64,000 nucleotides of DNA, from positions 4,423,001 to 4,487,000 of the forward strand of contig NC_087073.1 in NCBI RefSeq assembly GCF_026151205.1, read 5' to 3'. The position numbers were made by a program, and so were the translations under genes. Source of the DNA: Bolinopsis microptera. Lineage: Eukaryota; Ctenophora; Tentaculata; Lobata; Bolinopsidae. This document shows, piece after piece, positions 44,915 to 57,000 of this stretch. The notes beneath the pieces were generated by a model, which did not search any database, was not told the origin of the DNA, and was given only the letters and a program-made list of their open reading frames with translations. How positions within the stretch are numbered: position 1 is the first letter of the stretch; each line of letters opens with the position of its first letter.

Positions 44915-45037
44915 ATGAAAGATGTGTCCAAAGATTTGGAGTATTCGAGTCAATTAATGAACTTAACAAACGAACAACTGTTTACCAACAACTGGATGAC
45001 ATATCAAAGCAATGATCATGATATTACTATACAACAA
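44915..45037 (+). CDS. Unknown gene exon 1
   Basis: 41 codons from ATG to donor CAA|GTACGT, phase 0. An in-frame TAA lies about 20 bases upstream, so the ATG is the first possible in this exon. Confidence 0.5.
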
Positions 45038-48000
45038 GTACGTCCCCATAATATCACACTGGTCAATAATATCAAAATTTTGGTCAGTTATATTATTGAT
45101 ATTATAACAAAGTAGAAGTTTAAACTTGCAACTGTTGTTAATGAGTGGTGCATCACAAAACACCCTGTTGACTTAACCAAGGCCCCATTAAATGAAAGAA
45201 TGAAGCTAGTTTAGGCTCCATACTTAATGTAAGTAACTTGATGTCACAGATGAATAACAAGAAATGTTGCTGGCATTTCCTTTGTGGAGGGCTGTTCATT
45301 CCTAATACATGTCTCCTATCATATTCCATATTGATTACATGCGAACCTTATTGCTTATTGCTTTATGCAAGTTGACACGGATCTGAGCCAATACTAATAC
45401 AGCAGTTGCAGAAAAATGGTTACTTAAATAATTATCTCTTTACAAATCAATTTTCCAGGGTATACCAGAATGTATGCTGGAGAAAGTTTGTGGTAAAATT
45501 GTCACATTTGAACCTACAGATTAGGAATTCTCATTCCCAAGGTAATTATAAAGGAGGTATAGGTAGAAATTCCTTTTCAATGTTATTTCCAATTTTAGTT
45601 GGCCCCATTTTTTAACCTTCAAGGTTGATTTAAATATATCAGACCAGCATATTGTGAATTACCTTGGAGAACAATTTTTGATCACCAACATGTATTTGTT
45701 TTTTTTAAAAAAATACTTTTTTGTCGAATTTCTGGAGTCTTTTGACAGATTCAGATTATTGAACACGGGTCACCAAGTTGATCTGGATAAATTTTTTGAC
45801 TTTTCCAAAAAGCATTTGATGCAGTCTCACTATTATCAAAGTAGAGAACTTTACAGGAAATGTTTTGGATGTGATTAAAGTAACTATTAGTTTGCAAAAC
45901 TGTCCCTGGTGGATAACAGGATTTCTTTGATTTACTGATTTAAACGGCAGGAACTGACCATAGAATTTGGCTGCTTGTTGCACCACGAATTCAACCAGAA
46001 TTGATTTCTTTACTAGCATTCTTCCCAACTGTTGCAGAGTCAACCTAATGTTTCCAACTTAAGGGAGTAAAATTAAAAGCTTCCATTTAATTTTATTCAG
46101 TGGTATTGTTGAACAAAAATCAATAATTTGTCATAGTTAATTGTGGCTGCCGTTTTAACTTTGGATACCTAATATGAATATTTTTCTAGGCTATGAAGAA
46201 CATACGTGCCAGTCATAAAATTCAACTTCGATGGAAATTTGCAGGTAAATAAATGAACCTTTTTGACAGGAATGTCAAAAGATCTGCAATTAGGGAATCG
46301 ATTGCCTTATTCTTATTCTTCTAAACAATGTACTGATATAACACCAGGAACATCTAGTTTGAAACTAGCTATAAGAGCTAGGGAATTTCTTTGATTAGTA
46401 AATATAAAAATATCAAATTAATAGTAATACAATATATTAACAATTCCCCTCTCTAGGTTAACCGCCAGTTCTGATCTCGCCTCTCGGCGGCGCGCGCGCG
46501 ACCAAAAGTCAATCGCTAAATGTTTTGCGCTATTGCTTTTGTTTCGGTCAAGAACTGTTTTGGCGTCCCCGCGCGATACATACATATTCTTTCCAGTCCA
46601 ATACCGGCCCTCCTTGGCGCTCCCGGTTTGACTGTCGACTATTACACTCCTGACATTCAAATAATAAAAACTCACATTATCAAACGGTTTCACAATAAAC
46701 ATTAAAGGGAAAAAACAGTAAAATTAATTCTCTGTCTTTTATAACATCTATAACACGGTAACGATAAAAACAATGTCTTAATATAACATCTGTCCGAAAA
46801 TTATTTACAATTAACAAGGCCAAATAATACATATTTTAGCTCAAATAACCCTTACCGTCATCTCTTTTCACATCTTTATCATGCATTAGTCTTCCCCTTA
46901 GCCCTTCTACTCGGCCTTTCCTCTGGTCCTGGCTACAGACGAACGGACTACAGACGTACCTGATAGACCGCTCGCTAGAGCTACTAATCACGGACGAACC
47001 AGAACACTAACTCACTATTTACAATCGGACTCGACTGGGACTCACGGACCAACCTACCTGTTGCTCCACAGGTGAAGCTGGATCGAGCTGACTGCTGAGG
47101 AATAACATTGATGTCATGTGTCGGAAACAGTAATGTGTGACTCCCTCTCCGGTCTCTACGTTCCAGGACCCGTTTAGTTTTTGTGACACCCCTTTTCATC
47201 ATTTTCAATATCGGTCCCGTCCTCTGTCAACCGTCGTCTTTGACTCTTCCGGAACATCATCTCTCTTCAAACTAATTACCAGAGTTATCTAGGTTTTAGC
47301 ACATCTGCGTGTTTCGTAAACCACTCTGCTTCGTGCTGGATTGCGTAGTTGTTTTTTGAGTTATTCACCGTAATCTCTTGATCAACTCGAGCTTGTACCC
47401 TCGGTCCCTCGATTGTCCATTCGTACAAAAACTGTTGGCTCTCCATAAATTCTCGTGTCTTTTTTTGCTCATCTACGACTTTTGCCAGTTCTCATGTGGT
47501 CGGCTGGTTTTTATCATGGTGTAGACTAAACCTCAGCGATCTTTCCGACGCGAAAACTGCTGGTGTTGTCGCATAGACGAAGCGGGGAGTTTCCTATATG
47601 TTAACAGGAAATCATATAGATTTTTTACGTCACGTCTTTATACTCGACTCCATTCATGTTCTTTAAAAAGCTCCTTTAAAGGTTTGCACCAAGCGTTCAC
47701 CAATTCCGTTTGACTTTGGGCTATAGGTCGGAACTGTTACATGTTCCACTCCATTGGAGCGCAGGTAACTCTTCGATTACCTCAGACACAAACTGGGTTC
47801 CATTGTCGGATACTATGTCATAGGAAATATAACCTGTTCGTGCAAAATATCGTATCTTAAATGGCACGAATTGTTGCTCAGATGTTGTAGTAGCATTCAT
47901 CTGATTACTTCAGGCCATTTACTATAAGCATCTTACCAGTAAGAGCCACAACTGCCTAAGAACTGCCAGCGAAAGTCTACATGGACCCTTGGAAGGTGCT

Positions 48001-51000
48001 GTTGCTCTGAGCCCCACGAGATCTACCAGTTTGGGTACGGTTCTTACCGTACTTGCCACAACACTCCTCACAACGTCCGCGCATTCCTCGATTTGTGTGT
48101 CAAGACGAGCCAGTATAACATAATAACGAGCCTAAGCTCTTCATACCTTACATACCAATTGGGACGAATGTAATAATCCGAATCACAGTATCTCTCAACG
48201 TTTACAGGGATGACCACTCGAGCTCACCCAGTCACTCAGCCTATTCCACACTGTCAGCTCGTCTCCCTGCTGCCAAAAAGATGCCTATTTCCCTCCTCAC
48301 ATTCAGGTAATACTGGGCCATCTTCCGAATATAACTCAAAACTTCTCATATCGATCTTTCTTCGTTTTCTCGAGCCACCAAACTCGGCGTTGAGCATGGC
48401 TTCACTCACTGGCAGAGAAAACAATCCAAACAGTCATCTTAACCACAGTTGGGTGTCTCACCTCCTTGGTAGTCTCGACAGCATATCACAATTTGCGTGA
48501 TCTTTTGTGTGCGATACTCGATTGACGTCATAGGTAGTGTCATCAGAAAGTAAGGCCCACCTTGTTATCCGGTTAGCTGTCATCTCTTGGAATTGGTTGT
48601 CTCCAAAGAATCGTACTAAAGCTTTGTGGGATCCTGACCAGTTTTAAAACTCCTTCCATAGAGATAGATATTCAGTCACTTATTGACCATACTAGTGCCA
48701 AGCTTCTTTGTCCATTTGGTGCATAGTTCCTTTCCTGCAGACGATAAGGATCGTGACACATACTCGATCGGCGTTCATCTCCATTAGGCATTATGTGAGA
48801 TAATACCTCCCAATTCCAAGATTTTAACGCATCCTATCGAGTTCAGAGGTAGCTTAGGGTTGTAGAATGTCATCACCCGACGAGAACACAACAAGTTATC
48901 TCAAGACTTTGGAACGCTTCTGCTCCTCATTGACCACTTCCACAGCCACTCCCTTTGCCTCTTAACCTATGCTAGGGGAGCAATAACAGATGACAGGTTC
49001 GTATATATCGTCGATAGTAGTTCACTGCAACCCAGAAAACCTGACCATTGTCCACGTTATTTGGTCAGGAAGCCACTTTAAACTGTCTACTTTAACCTCT
49101 GTACCGTTGTATCCCCTCTGCTGATACTCAGTGTCCCAAGTAAACAATTTCTTTCTCCATAAGGCCGGTTTTCCTCGAGATTGCACTTGAAATCCACGTC
49201 TCTCCAAGCGAGAAATCACTCTGTCAGGTTATTCAAGTGCCCCTCTTCGTCATTGTATTACACCGATATTAAGGATATCATCTATTCTGCAACAAGTCCA
49301 TACGGCACACCGCGAAGGGGTATCATCCATTAGTTTGACTGAAAGATTGCTAGCAGAACACTGATACCATAGGTACATCTTTTCCATCTGGTACGCCTAT
49401 TGGTGTGTTAAGTGTCGTGTCAAGACTCGTCCCCTCCTCTTCTAATCGTGGATGTATTGTACAGCTTCTTTGATGTCAACTTTGAAAATTTAGGCCACCC
49501 GAACTGTATTAAAGCACTCTACGGCTGTGGGCAAAGGGACTGTCCGGTGCTCACAACACTTGTTCAAACGTTGACTTGTATCTCCACATAGTCCTAACAG
49601 AACATCACTCCGACTTCTTTACTGGAACTAGAGGAGTTCCCCCACGGGCTATCCTCTACTTGGACAGGATACCGCTTTCACCATTGAGTTAATTCATCTC
49701 AACTTTGTGTGTCTCAGGCAATACGGCAGGTTTTCCAGCCTCAACATTATAGGCTTGGTCGTCCTCGCAGGACAAACTCGCCTCCAAATCCTTCACTACT
49801 CCAAAGTCCGCGAATTGAACACAATCACTCACCTCATTTGAGCTCCTCCAAACTTCCTGCACGGATCCAATCTGGTACAGTCATCATTGATTTTTAAATC
49901 ATTCTTCACGTTGTCCCATGCAGTTTGCCAATCATTGGTCGCCCCTCTAGCCGTCGCTACCCTGCACATTTTCACACAGTTTGTTCACCTGCTGAGAACT
50001 TCAGACGCCTGGGTATGGTCCTCAATTGCAACGGTTGACCTACCTGGTACTTAGCAGCTTGTTCTTAGGTCCAGTTCTCACCACAGAACTTAGTTATCCA
50101 GGTCTCCTATCAAAGTTGGGAAATCCCGGCTACATACAAGTTGCAAGGTCCGGAACTTTTTACCATTCATTGTCACATCACCACCTGCATAGCCATGCCA
50201 CGATCACCTGCTGTCCACTAGCCACTCTCAGTGTTTTTCCTGCTGTGTTGTAATGGTTTTAAAACTTGACAAAACCACGGCACACTAAGACACTTTTACT
50301 GACAACAGATACCGCCGAACCAGAATCAAATTCCATATTTAAATTTAAACCGTTAATCAATACATCAACTGTCGGTTTACCTTCAACTGTTTTTACATCA
50401 TATATCAATTTTATCGGAATTAGAATTAGATTTTCATCACTAAATTTCAATAAAACTTGGAATCAGCATATTTCATGCAACCGAGAAATCGTACAAATCC
50501 CCAAAGAATTTACAATTAGGAAACAAAATTATCAGGCAACTGTGATCGCTCATTAACGTCTATGAAGTTACACTGAAGCCCATAAAGCTCCTCGTCAGAA
50601 ATGCGTTTAGCAGTTGTCGTCAAACTCTATGTCATTTCTGCATCGCTGTCTGACAATTGTTGGACATCTCGCTTGTTTCCAATTACTTCCTACACTTGCT
50701 ACTGATGTCCCCAGACCCCGAACATTTGTAACCTCTCACCTTCACATTTTATCAGCCTCGATGACCCCTTAAACCACACTTCTTACCCTTGGGTTTTGAT
50801 TTGTTGTTTTGAGTCCCGATTTTCTCCGGCTTGAGATATTTTTTTTGTCGCAATTGGAGATGACTCCCCCCTTCCATCAGATAAGGGATTATTTACTGTT
50901 CTCTTGAATTTGGGATGTTTACTATACTTAACACTGGTTCACTGTGGCCGACAACATAACCATGCATTCCCTTGAGCCTCATTTCTGAGCTTGCTCGCTG

Positions 51001-54000
51001 TTGAGGCGCTTCTCTTATGGCTGTTGTCCAGAACAAATCTGTTTTGGAACTAAAACAGTTCCGATACCAGTTTCTCGTCCTTCAGACTCGCACAGAATCT
51101 GAAAATCTAGCAAAAGCTTCGGTTATAGTTTGGCAAATTCACACTCATTTGCCTGACCCTTAATACATGATATAAAGCCTGGCTCCCAGAACCCATCTGA
51201 CTGCGTGGCGTCCACTCCTAAATTTGTGCCTTGAGCGAATTTAGAAGGTGCCGGTGCCAGGTGGACCCAATAACAACTTACCCCAGTCTAGGGAGGTTGT
51301 GAGTCAGCAACATTCTCCGGCGCAACACAAAGCTTTTAAAAGCTTGAATAATTCAAGCATCACATTTAAGATAATGAACAACCGCAACATTTCTTTTTTA
51401 TGATCAAAGTTCGCTCATCCGCTCTGCGTTAACTTGCTGTCCTCTGCTAGGTCCGGCACGTCCCCCATCCAAGAAATTGGCCCTGGGCGTGGAAAATCAA
51501 CCTTTTCTTAACCAACTTTTCACGTCCGCCATTAGTGACAGGTTCTCCAACTATGTTTGCCATCCTCGTCGCCCAGTTGATATAACAAGGAACAGTCATT
51601 TGGGAACTACCAAAAGAGGCTCGAGAAGTTCATTGATTAGTAAATATTACAATATCAATTATAGTAATACAATTATTTAACAGTATCCAGTATCACTTCT
51701 CTATTCTGTATTTTCATGCAAACTCTTTGCTTCACAGATTGATTTTGTTAGTTCGCAAGACTTAACCCTAAAATCGGATACAGCTGACCTCAAGTTGGAT
51801 GATGTCAACTTGCTGAAACTACATCGACGAAAAGTAAGTTAGAAACTGAGTAAAATTAAATCATCATTAATTACAAGTTTTAACCACCACTATGATATCG
51901 ATAATTTAACAGGCATTCTGATATGTTTAATATACTAATCACTAATTATGCCGCGCGCTTTGCCTCCAGCAACAATTACACACATTTGTATTCCGTATTG
52001 GGAGATTATGCAGTTGGAGAATATCGAGTTAATCGATCATACCGAAGACAATAAAAACTGTTTACATAATTAGGCAAGTAATTGAGATGAAAATCACAAA
52101 ATAAAATAACAATTATCTAATAATAAAATAAAAATAATGAAATACTAAGGTGTTAAAGAGTTGGATGTTTGCAAGTAACAAGGATATTCTTCTGCTCTAG
52201 TATCACAAACTGACAGTTTTAAAATGGCAGTCAGAGCTGTAAAACTATGGGCAAAACGAGTCATTATTTATAATTATATAATTTAATAATAAGTAACTAT
52301 AGGTATTAATTAATTATAAATTCAGATTAAATATATATTAAATATTAATCAAAGATTAGCAACAAGCTCTTTAGTTCAAATATTCTCACTCAAATGAACA
52401 AGTTGATAATGAATTTACAGGTAAAGGTATTTAGCAGTAACTGTCTAGCTTACCTCGGTGTGGTAGCGACACTACATATATACATCGGTAGTATCATGCG
52501 CTCGTACTATACACACATGCTAAGGAGTCTGTCAGATGTATCCAAATGGCCTGCTCCTGCCACTTTAGTTGCAATTCTTCCTGGTTTTTTCCGATCAGGG
52601 GTAAGATATTTTAGATTTTGTGACAATGAGAGATGTCCATAGGAGTCGTGGATACTATATTCATGAAAGTTTCAATTTGCATTATGAAATTTCAATATTT
52701 GTTCAACATTTTTTTTCAAAATGCGACAAGTTTTTCGTAAAATATGCCATCTTTAGGAAGGTGGCCTGTCCGTTATGTTACTGTTACCCTGAAGATTATA
52801 CAACTCTGTGACTTGCCGCTACCTGTGTGGATACCAGGTAATCCCTCCTGTACAGGTTATATAAATAGTAATAGTAATGTGATGGTGATGGTGATGGTGA
52901 TGGTGATGGTGATGTGATGGGAGGGTGATGTGATGTAATGGTAATGGAATGTAATGGTACATGGGTAATGGTAATGGTAATATAGTAGTAGTAGTAGTAG
53001 TTGGTAGTAAAGTAGTAATAGTAAAATTAATAGTAATAGTACTAGTATAGTAGTAGTAAGTAGTAGGAATAGTATTAGTAATATCTTAAATAGTAATAGT
53101 AAGGGGGGGGGGACATGTTATTTTTTGTCCGTTTTTGTCCGTTTAGATATGTCCGTTAATTTTTGGTCCGTTTTGAAATATAGCTGCCAAACGGAACAAA
53201 AACGGACAAAAACGGACAAAAAATAACATATCCCCCCCCCTTACAATACTAATAATCTTACTATACTAACTACTACTACTACTACTATACTATTACTATT
53301 ACTATTATTATTTACTATTACTACTTCTACGACTACAACTGACTACTACTACTACTATTACATTACCATTACCATTACCATTCCATTACCATTACCATTA
53401 CCTTCACCATCAAAAACGGACAAAAAACGGACAAATTGTAACTTTTGATTAAATTTTCTCCACAATTTGTAACAGACCTATCTGCAGAAATGGGTAGCCC
53501 GTTAATAATGAACCATGGTCCTTTCTCAAACTTTAATCATCAATTAGGCACAAAGAAATAGTCTACACATTTTTTAATGACATAAAAAAGGGATAAAGTA
53601 TTTATTACTGGAGAGTAAAACTTTGTTACACACAAAGATTCTTGAGCACATTTTTGAGTCAGACCCTCAATGCGCTTAAAAAACAGTTTAGTATATAACA
53701 ATAAAATTATGTTAACAATAACACCAACAATTTATTATAAATTGAACCAAATTAATGAGCAGATGAAAGAGAGGAAAAGGAGGAGGGGGACTGAGGAGGG
53801 GTACTGAGGAGGGAGAGGAGGGGCTGAGGAGGAGTGAGACGGAGAAGGAGACTGAGGAGAGGAGGAGGAGGAATGAATAAGAGGAGGAGAAGAAGACTCA
53901 ATAGGAGGAGGACCAAGAGGATGAGAGGACCCAGGAAAATGCCCATGAGGATGACTGGGGAGGAGGAGGACCGATGAAGAACTGATGAGGACTAGATAAA

Positions 54001-57000
54001 AAGGACTAAGGACGAGGAGGAGGAGAGAGGAGAAGGAGTGATCAGTGAGGAGGAGGACTGATGGATGAGAAGGAGGTGTAATGATCTGAGAGAATGAGGA
54101 GGCAGGAAAGGAGGATAAAGGATAGGATAAGGAGACTGAGGAGGATACTGGTGGAAGAGGTACTGAGGAGGAGGAGGACTGAGAAGGGGAGGACTTAGGA
54201 GGACTGAGGAGGGGGAGGGGGGGGGGGAGGGACTCCCCCACCTGGGACCCACCCATTCCGACCGTGTAGGAGGAGAGAGGATTGAGCATGAGGAGGACTG
54301 AGGAGTAGAAGGAGGAAGGAAGACTGAGGAGCTCAGGAGGACCAGGAAAGGAGATAGAGGAGGAGGAACTGAAGGAGAGAAGGAGACCCAAGAGGAGGAA
54401 CCAGGAAGAAAGGAGGATGAGACTGAGAAGGAGGAGGTGAGACTGATAAGGAGAACTGAGGAGGAGGAATGAATAGGAGGAGAGGAGGAGAAAGAGGACT
54501 CAAGATGATGACTGAGGAGAGGAAGGACTAGGAGAAGGATGAGGAGGAGGACCCAGAGGAGGAGGACCAAGAGGAGGAGACCCAGGAGGAGGACCCAGGA
54601 AAGGCACCAAAGGAGGGACTGGGGAGGAGGAGACTGGATGAGGAAGGACTGAAGAGACTGATATAGAGGACTAAGGACCGAGGAGAGGAGGAGGAGGAGA
54701 TGAGATGAGTGAGCAGTGAGGAGGAGGACTGATGAGGAGGAGGTGTATGAGGGAGGATAGCGGAGGAGAACCGGGAGATGAAGGAAGGAGAATGCAGGAT
54801 GAGGATAAGGCAGGACTGGAGGAGGAGGACAGTGACGAGACTGATGAGGAGAGGGTCTGAGAATGGAGACTTAGGAGGACTGAGAAGGGGAGGACGTAGG
54901 AGGAAGAGGAAGAATGAGGAGGAGTGAGGGACGTGGGGAAGTAAGAAGGGAGAAGAAGAACTGAAGAGGATCAGAGGACCCGGAGGAGGAAGGAAGAGAG
55001 GAGGACTGAGGAGGAGAAGGTGGAACCAGGATGAGGAACCAGGAAGAAGCGGAGGTAGGAGGAACTGAGAAGGAGGACTGAGAAGGAGACGGAGGACTGA
55101 GGAGTAGGATGAGAATGAGGAGGAGAGGGTGACAGACTGGGAAAGTGATTGAGGAGGAGCAGACTGAGGAGAGGAAGAGGAGAAGACTGAGGGGGAGAAG
55201 ACTGAGGAGAAGGAATAGGAAGGAGGACTGGAGGAGGAGGACCCAGGAGGAGGAGTACACAGGAAAAGGCCGCCAGGAGAGGAGGATGAACTATTGGTAG
55301 GAGGAGGACAGATGAGGGACTGAAAGGAGGAGAATAAGTGGGATGAAGAGGATGAGGAGGACTGCGGAGGACGACTGGTGAGCGAAGGATGGAAGACCCA
55401 GGAGGAGAAGAGGAGGAAGGTGGATAACTGAGGGAGGAGGAGCAGGACTGAGGAGGAGAAGAAGGGGGGGGGCTCAGAGAGGAGGAGGAGAACTTAGGAG
55501 GAGGACTAAGGAAAGAGGACTGATGAGGAGGATGAGGAAGGGTGACTGGGGAATGGACGGAAGGACAGAGGAGGAAAATGCGGACTGAGGAAGGAACCTA
55601 GGAAACAGCTGTGAGGAGGCAGACGCGGCCTCATGAAGAGGAGGACTGAAAGAGCGCGAAGGACGACGTGATGAGGAGGATGAGGATGACAGGAGGAGGG
55701 TGACTGGGGGATGACCAGAGGAGGGGGTGACTGGGGGGAGGACCTGAGGAATAATGAGGAAGACTGAGGAGGAGGAGGAAGAGGAGAAGGGACAGAGGGA
55801 GAATAGACTGAGGAGGATGACTGAGAGGAGGAGGACTGAGAGGAGGTAAGGAGGCCGTGAGAAGAGGAGGAACCAGAGGAGTAGAGACTGAGGAAGAGGA
55901 GGGAGGAGGAGGAGGATGAGAGGAGGAGTGAATAGGAGAGAGGGGGACTGGGCAGGACTGATGAGGAGGACTGAGTAAAAAGGAAGAGGAGGAGGACTAG
56001 AAGGAGGACAGAGGTCTGAGGAGAGAACTGAGGACTAGGATGAAGAGGAGAGGATGAAGATGAGTGGACCCAAGAGGAGGAGGTCCCAGGAGGAGGACCC
56101 CAGAGGAGGACTCAGGAGGAGGAAGGAGGATTAACTGAGGAAGACTGAGAGGAGGAGGAAGCATCTAAAATATTATTTCCATTTTTGTTATTTTTTTGTC
56201 TCGTTTTTGTTCCGTTTTTGTCCGCTCTATTCTTTTTTGTCCGTTTTTTGATAATAAAGGGTTCCGAACGGAAAAAAACGTGATAAAGACAGGATCCCCC
56301 TGGAGGAGGAGAAGGAGGAGAATGGAATGACTGAGGAGAAGGACTGAGGAGGACTGAGAAAGAGGAGACTGAGGAAGTACTGATGAGTGATCGCTGAAGA
56401 GATGGGCTGAGGAGGATTTGCTGAGGAGGATGACTGAGAGGATGACTGAAGGGAGGAGGAGAGGACTGAGAATGAGGAGGAGAAAGAGGACCCAGGAGGA
56501 GGAACTCCAGAGAAGGGAGGAGGAGGAGGGACTCAGAAGGAGATTGAGGAGGGGAACTCCAGAAGGAGGAATTAGAAGGTAGGAGAACTGAGGAGGAGGA
56601 GTACTGACGAAAAGGATGAGGAGGGAGGACTGAGGAGAAGGACTGGAGGACTGTGGAGGAAGAAGGAGGAGGAATGAAGAGGGAGGAGGAGGACCAAGGA
56701 GGAGAGGAACAGAGGAGGATGAATGAAGAAGCAGAGAGGAGGACATGAGGAGGATGGCCTGAGGCAGGAGAGGCGGAGAAGATTGGAAGAGGAGGCAGGA
56801 GGAGGAGAGGGGAGAAGGGATGGATGATGAGGAGGTGGATGAGGAGGAGGAGGGAGGAGGGAGGAGGAGGAGGAGATGAGGAGGGAGGAGGTGGAGGAAG
56901 GAGAGGCGCTAATGTTATTCAATTTGTTTATTAATTATTTGTCCGTTTTGTCCGATTATTGTCCGTGTTTTGTCCGGCTTTATTTTTTGTCCGTTTGTTG

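Larger units (their letters stand above)
46334..51682 (-). mobile_element. Ty3/gypsy-type LTR retrotransposon, decayed, 5349 bp
   Basis: The LTRs (46334-46442 and 51578-51682) begin TG and end CA on the element strand. GTAC/GTAT flank the element as a decayed duplication. A polypurine tract AGAGAGGGGAAT lies before the 3' LTR. Just after the 5' LTR comes CTGGGCGACGAGGATGG, a primer-site-like leader, with a gag-like frame MANIVGEPVTNGGREKLVKK. Further on are protease (FDSGSAVSVVS), RT pieces and integrase (VSDNGTQF; SPKSNGI-type). The order gag-PR-RT-IN suits Ty3/gypsy. All frames are broken. It sits in intron 2 of the unknown plus-strand gene, antisense to it. Confidence 0.82.

Noticed and set aside
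45640-46043. Minus-strand frame of 95 codons (LVEFVVQQAAKFYGQFLPF) as a transposase remnant
   Set aside because: It looks protein-like, but no family could be named and no boundary was found.
53735-56746. Long serine/leucine-rich minus-strand frames up to 218 codons
   Set aside because: Products of the GGA/CCT array with no start context or domain.
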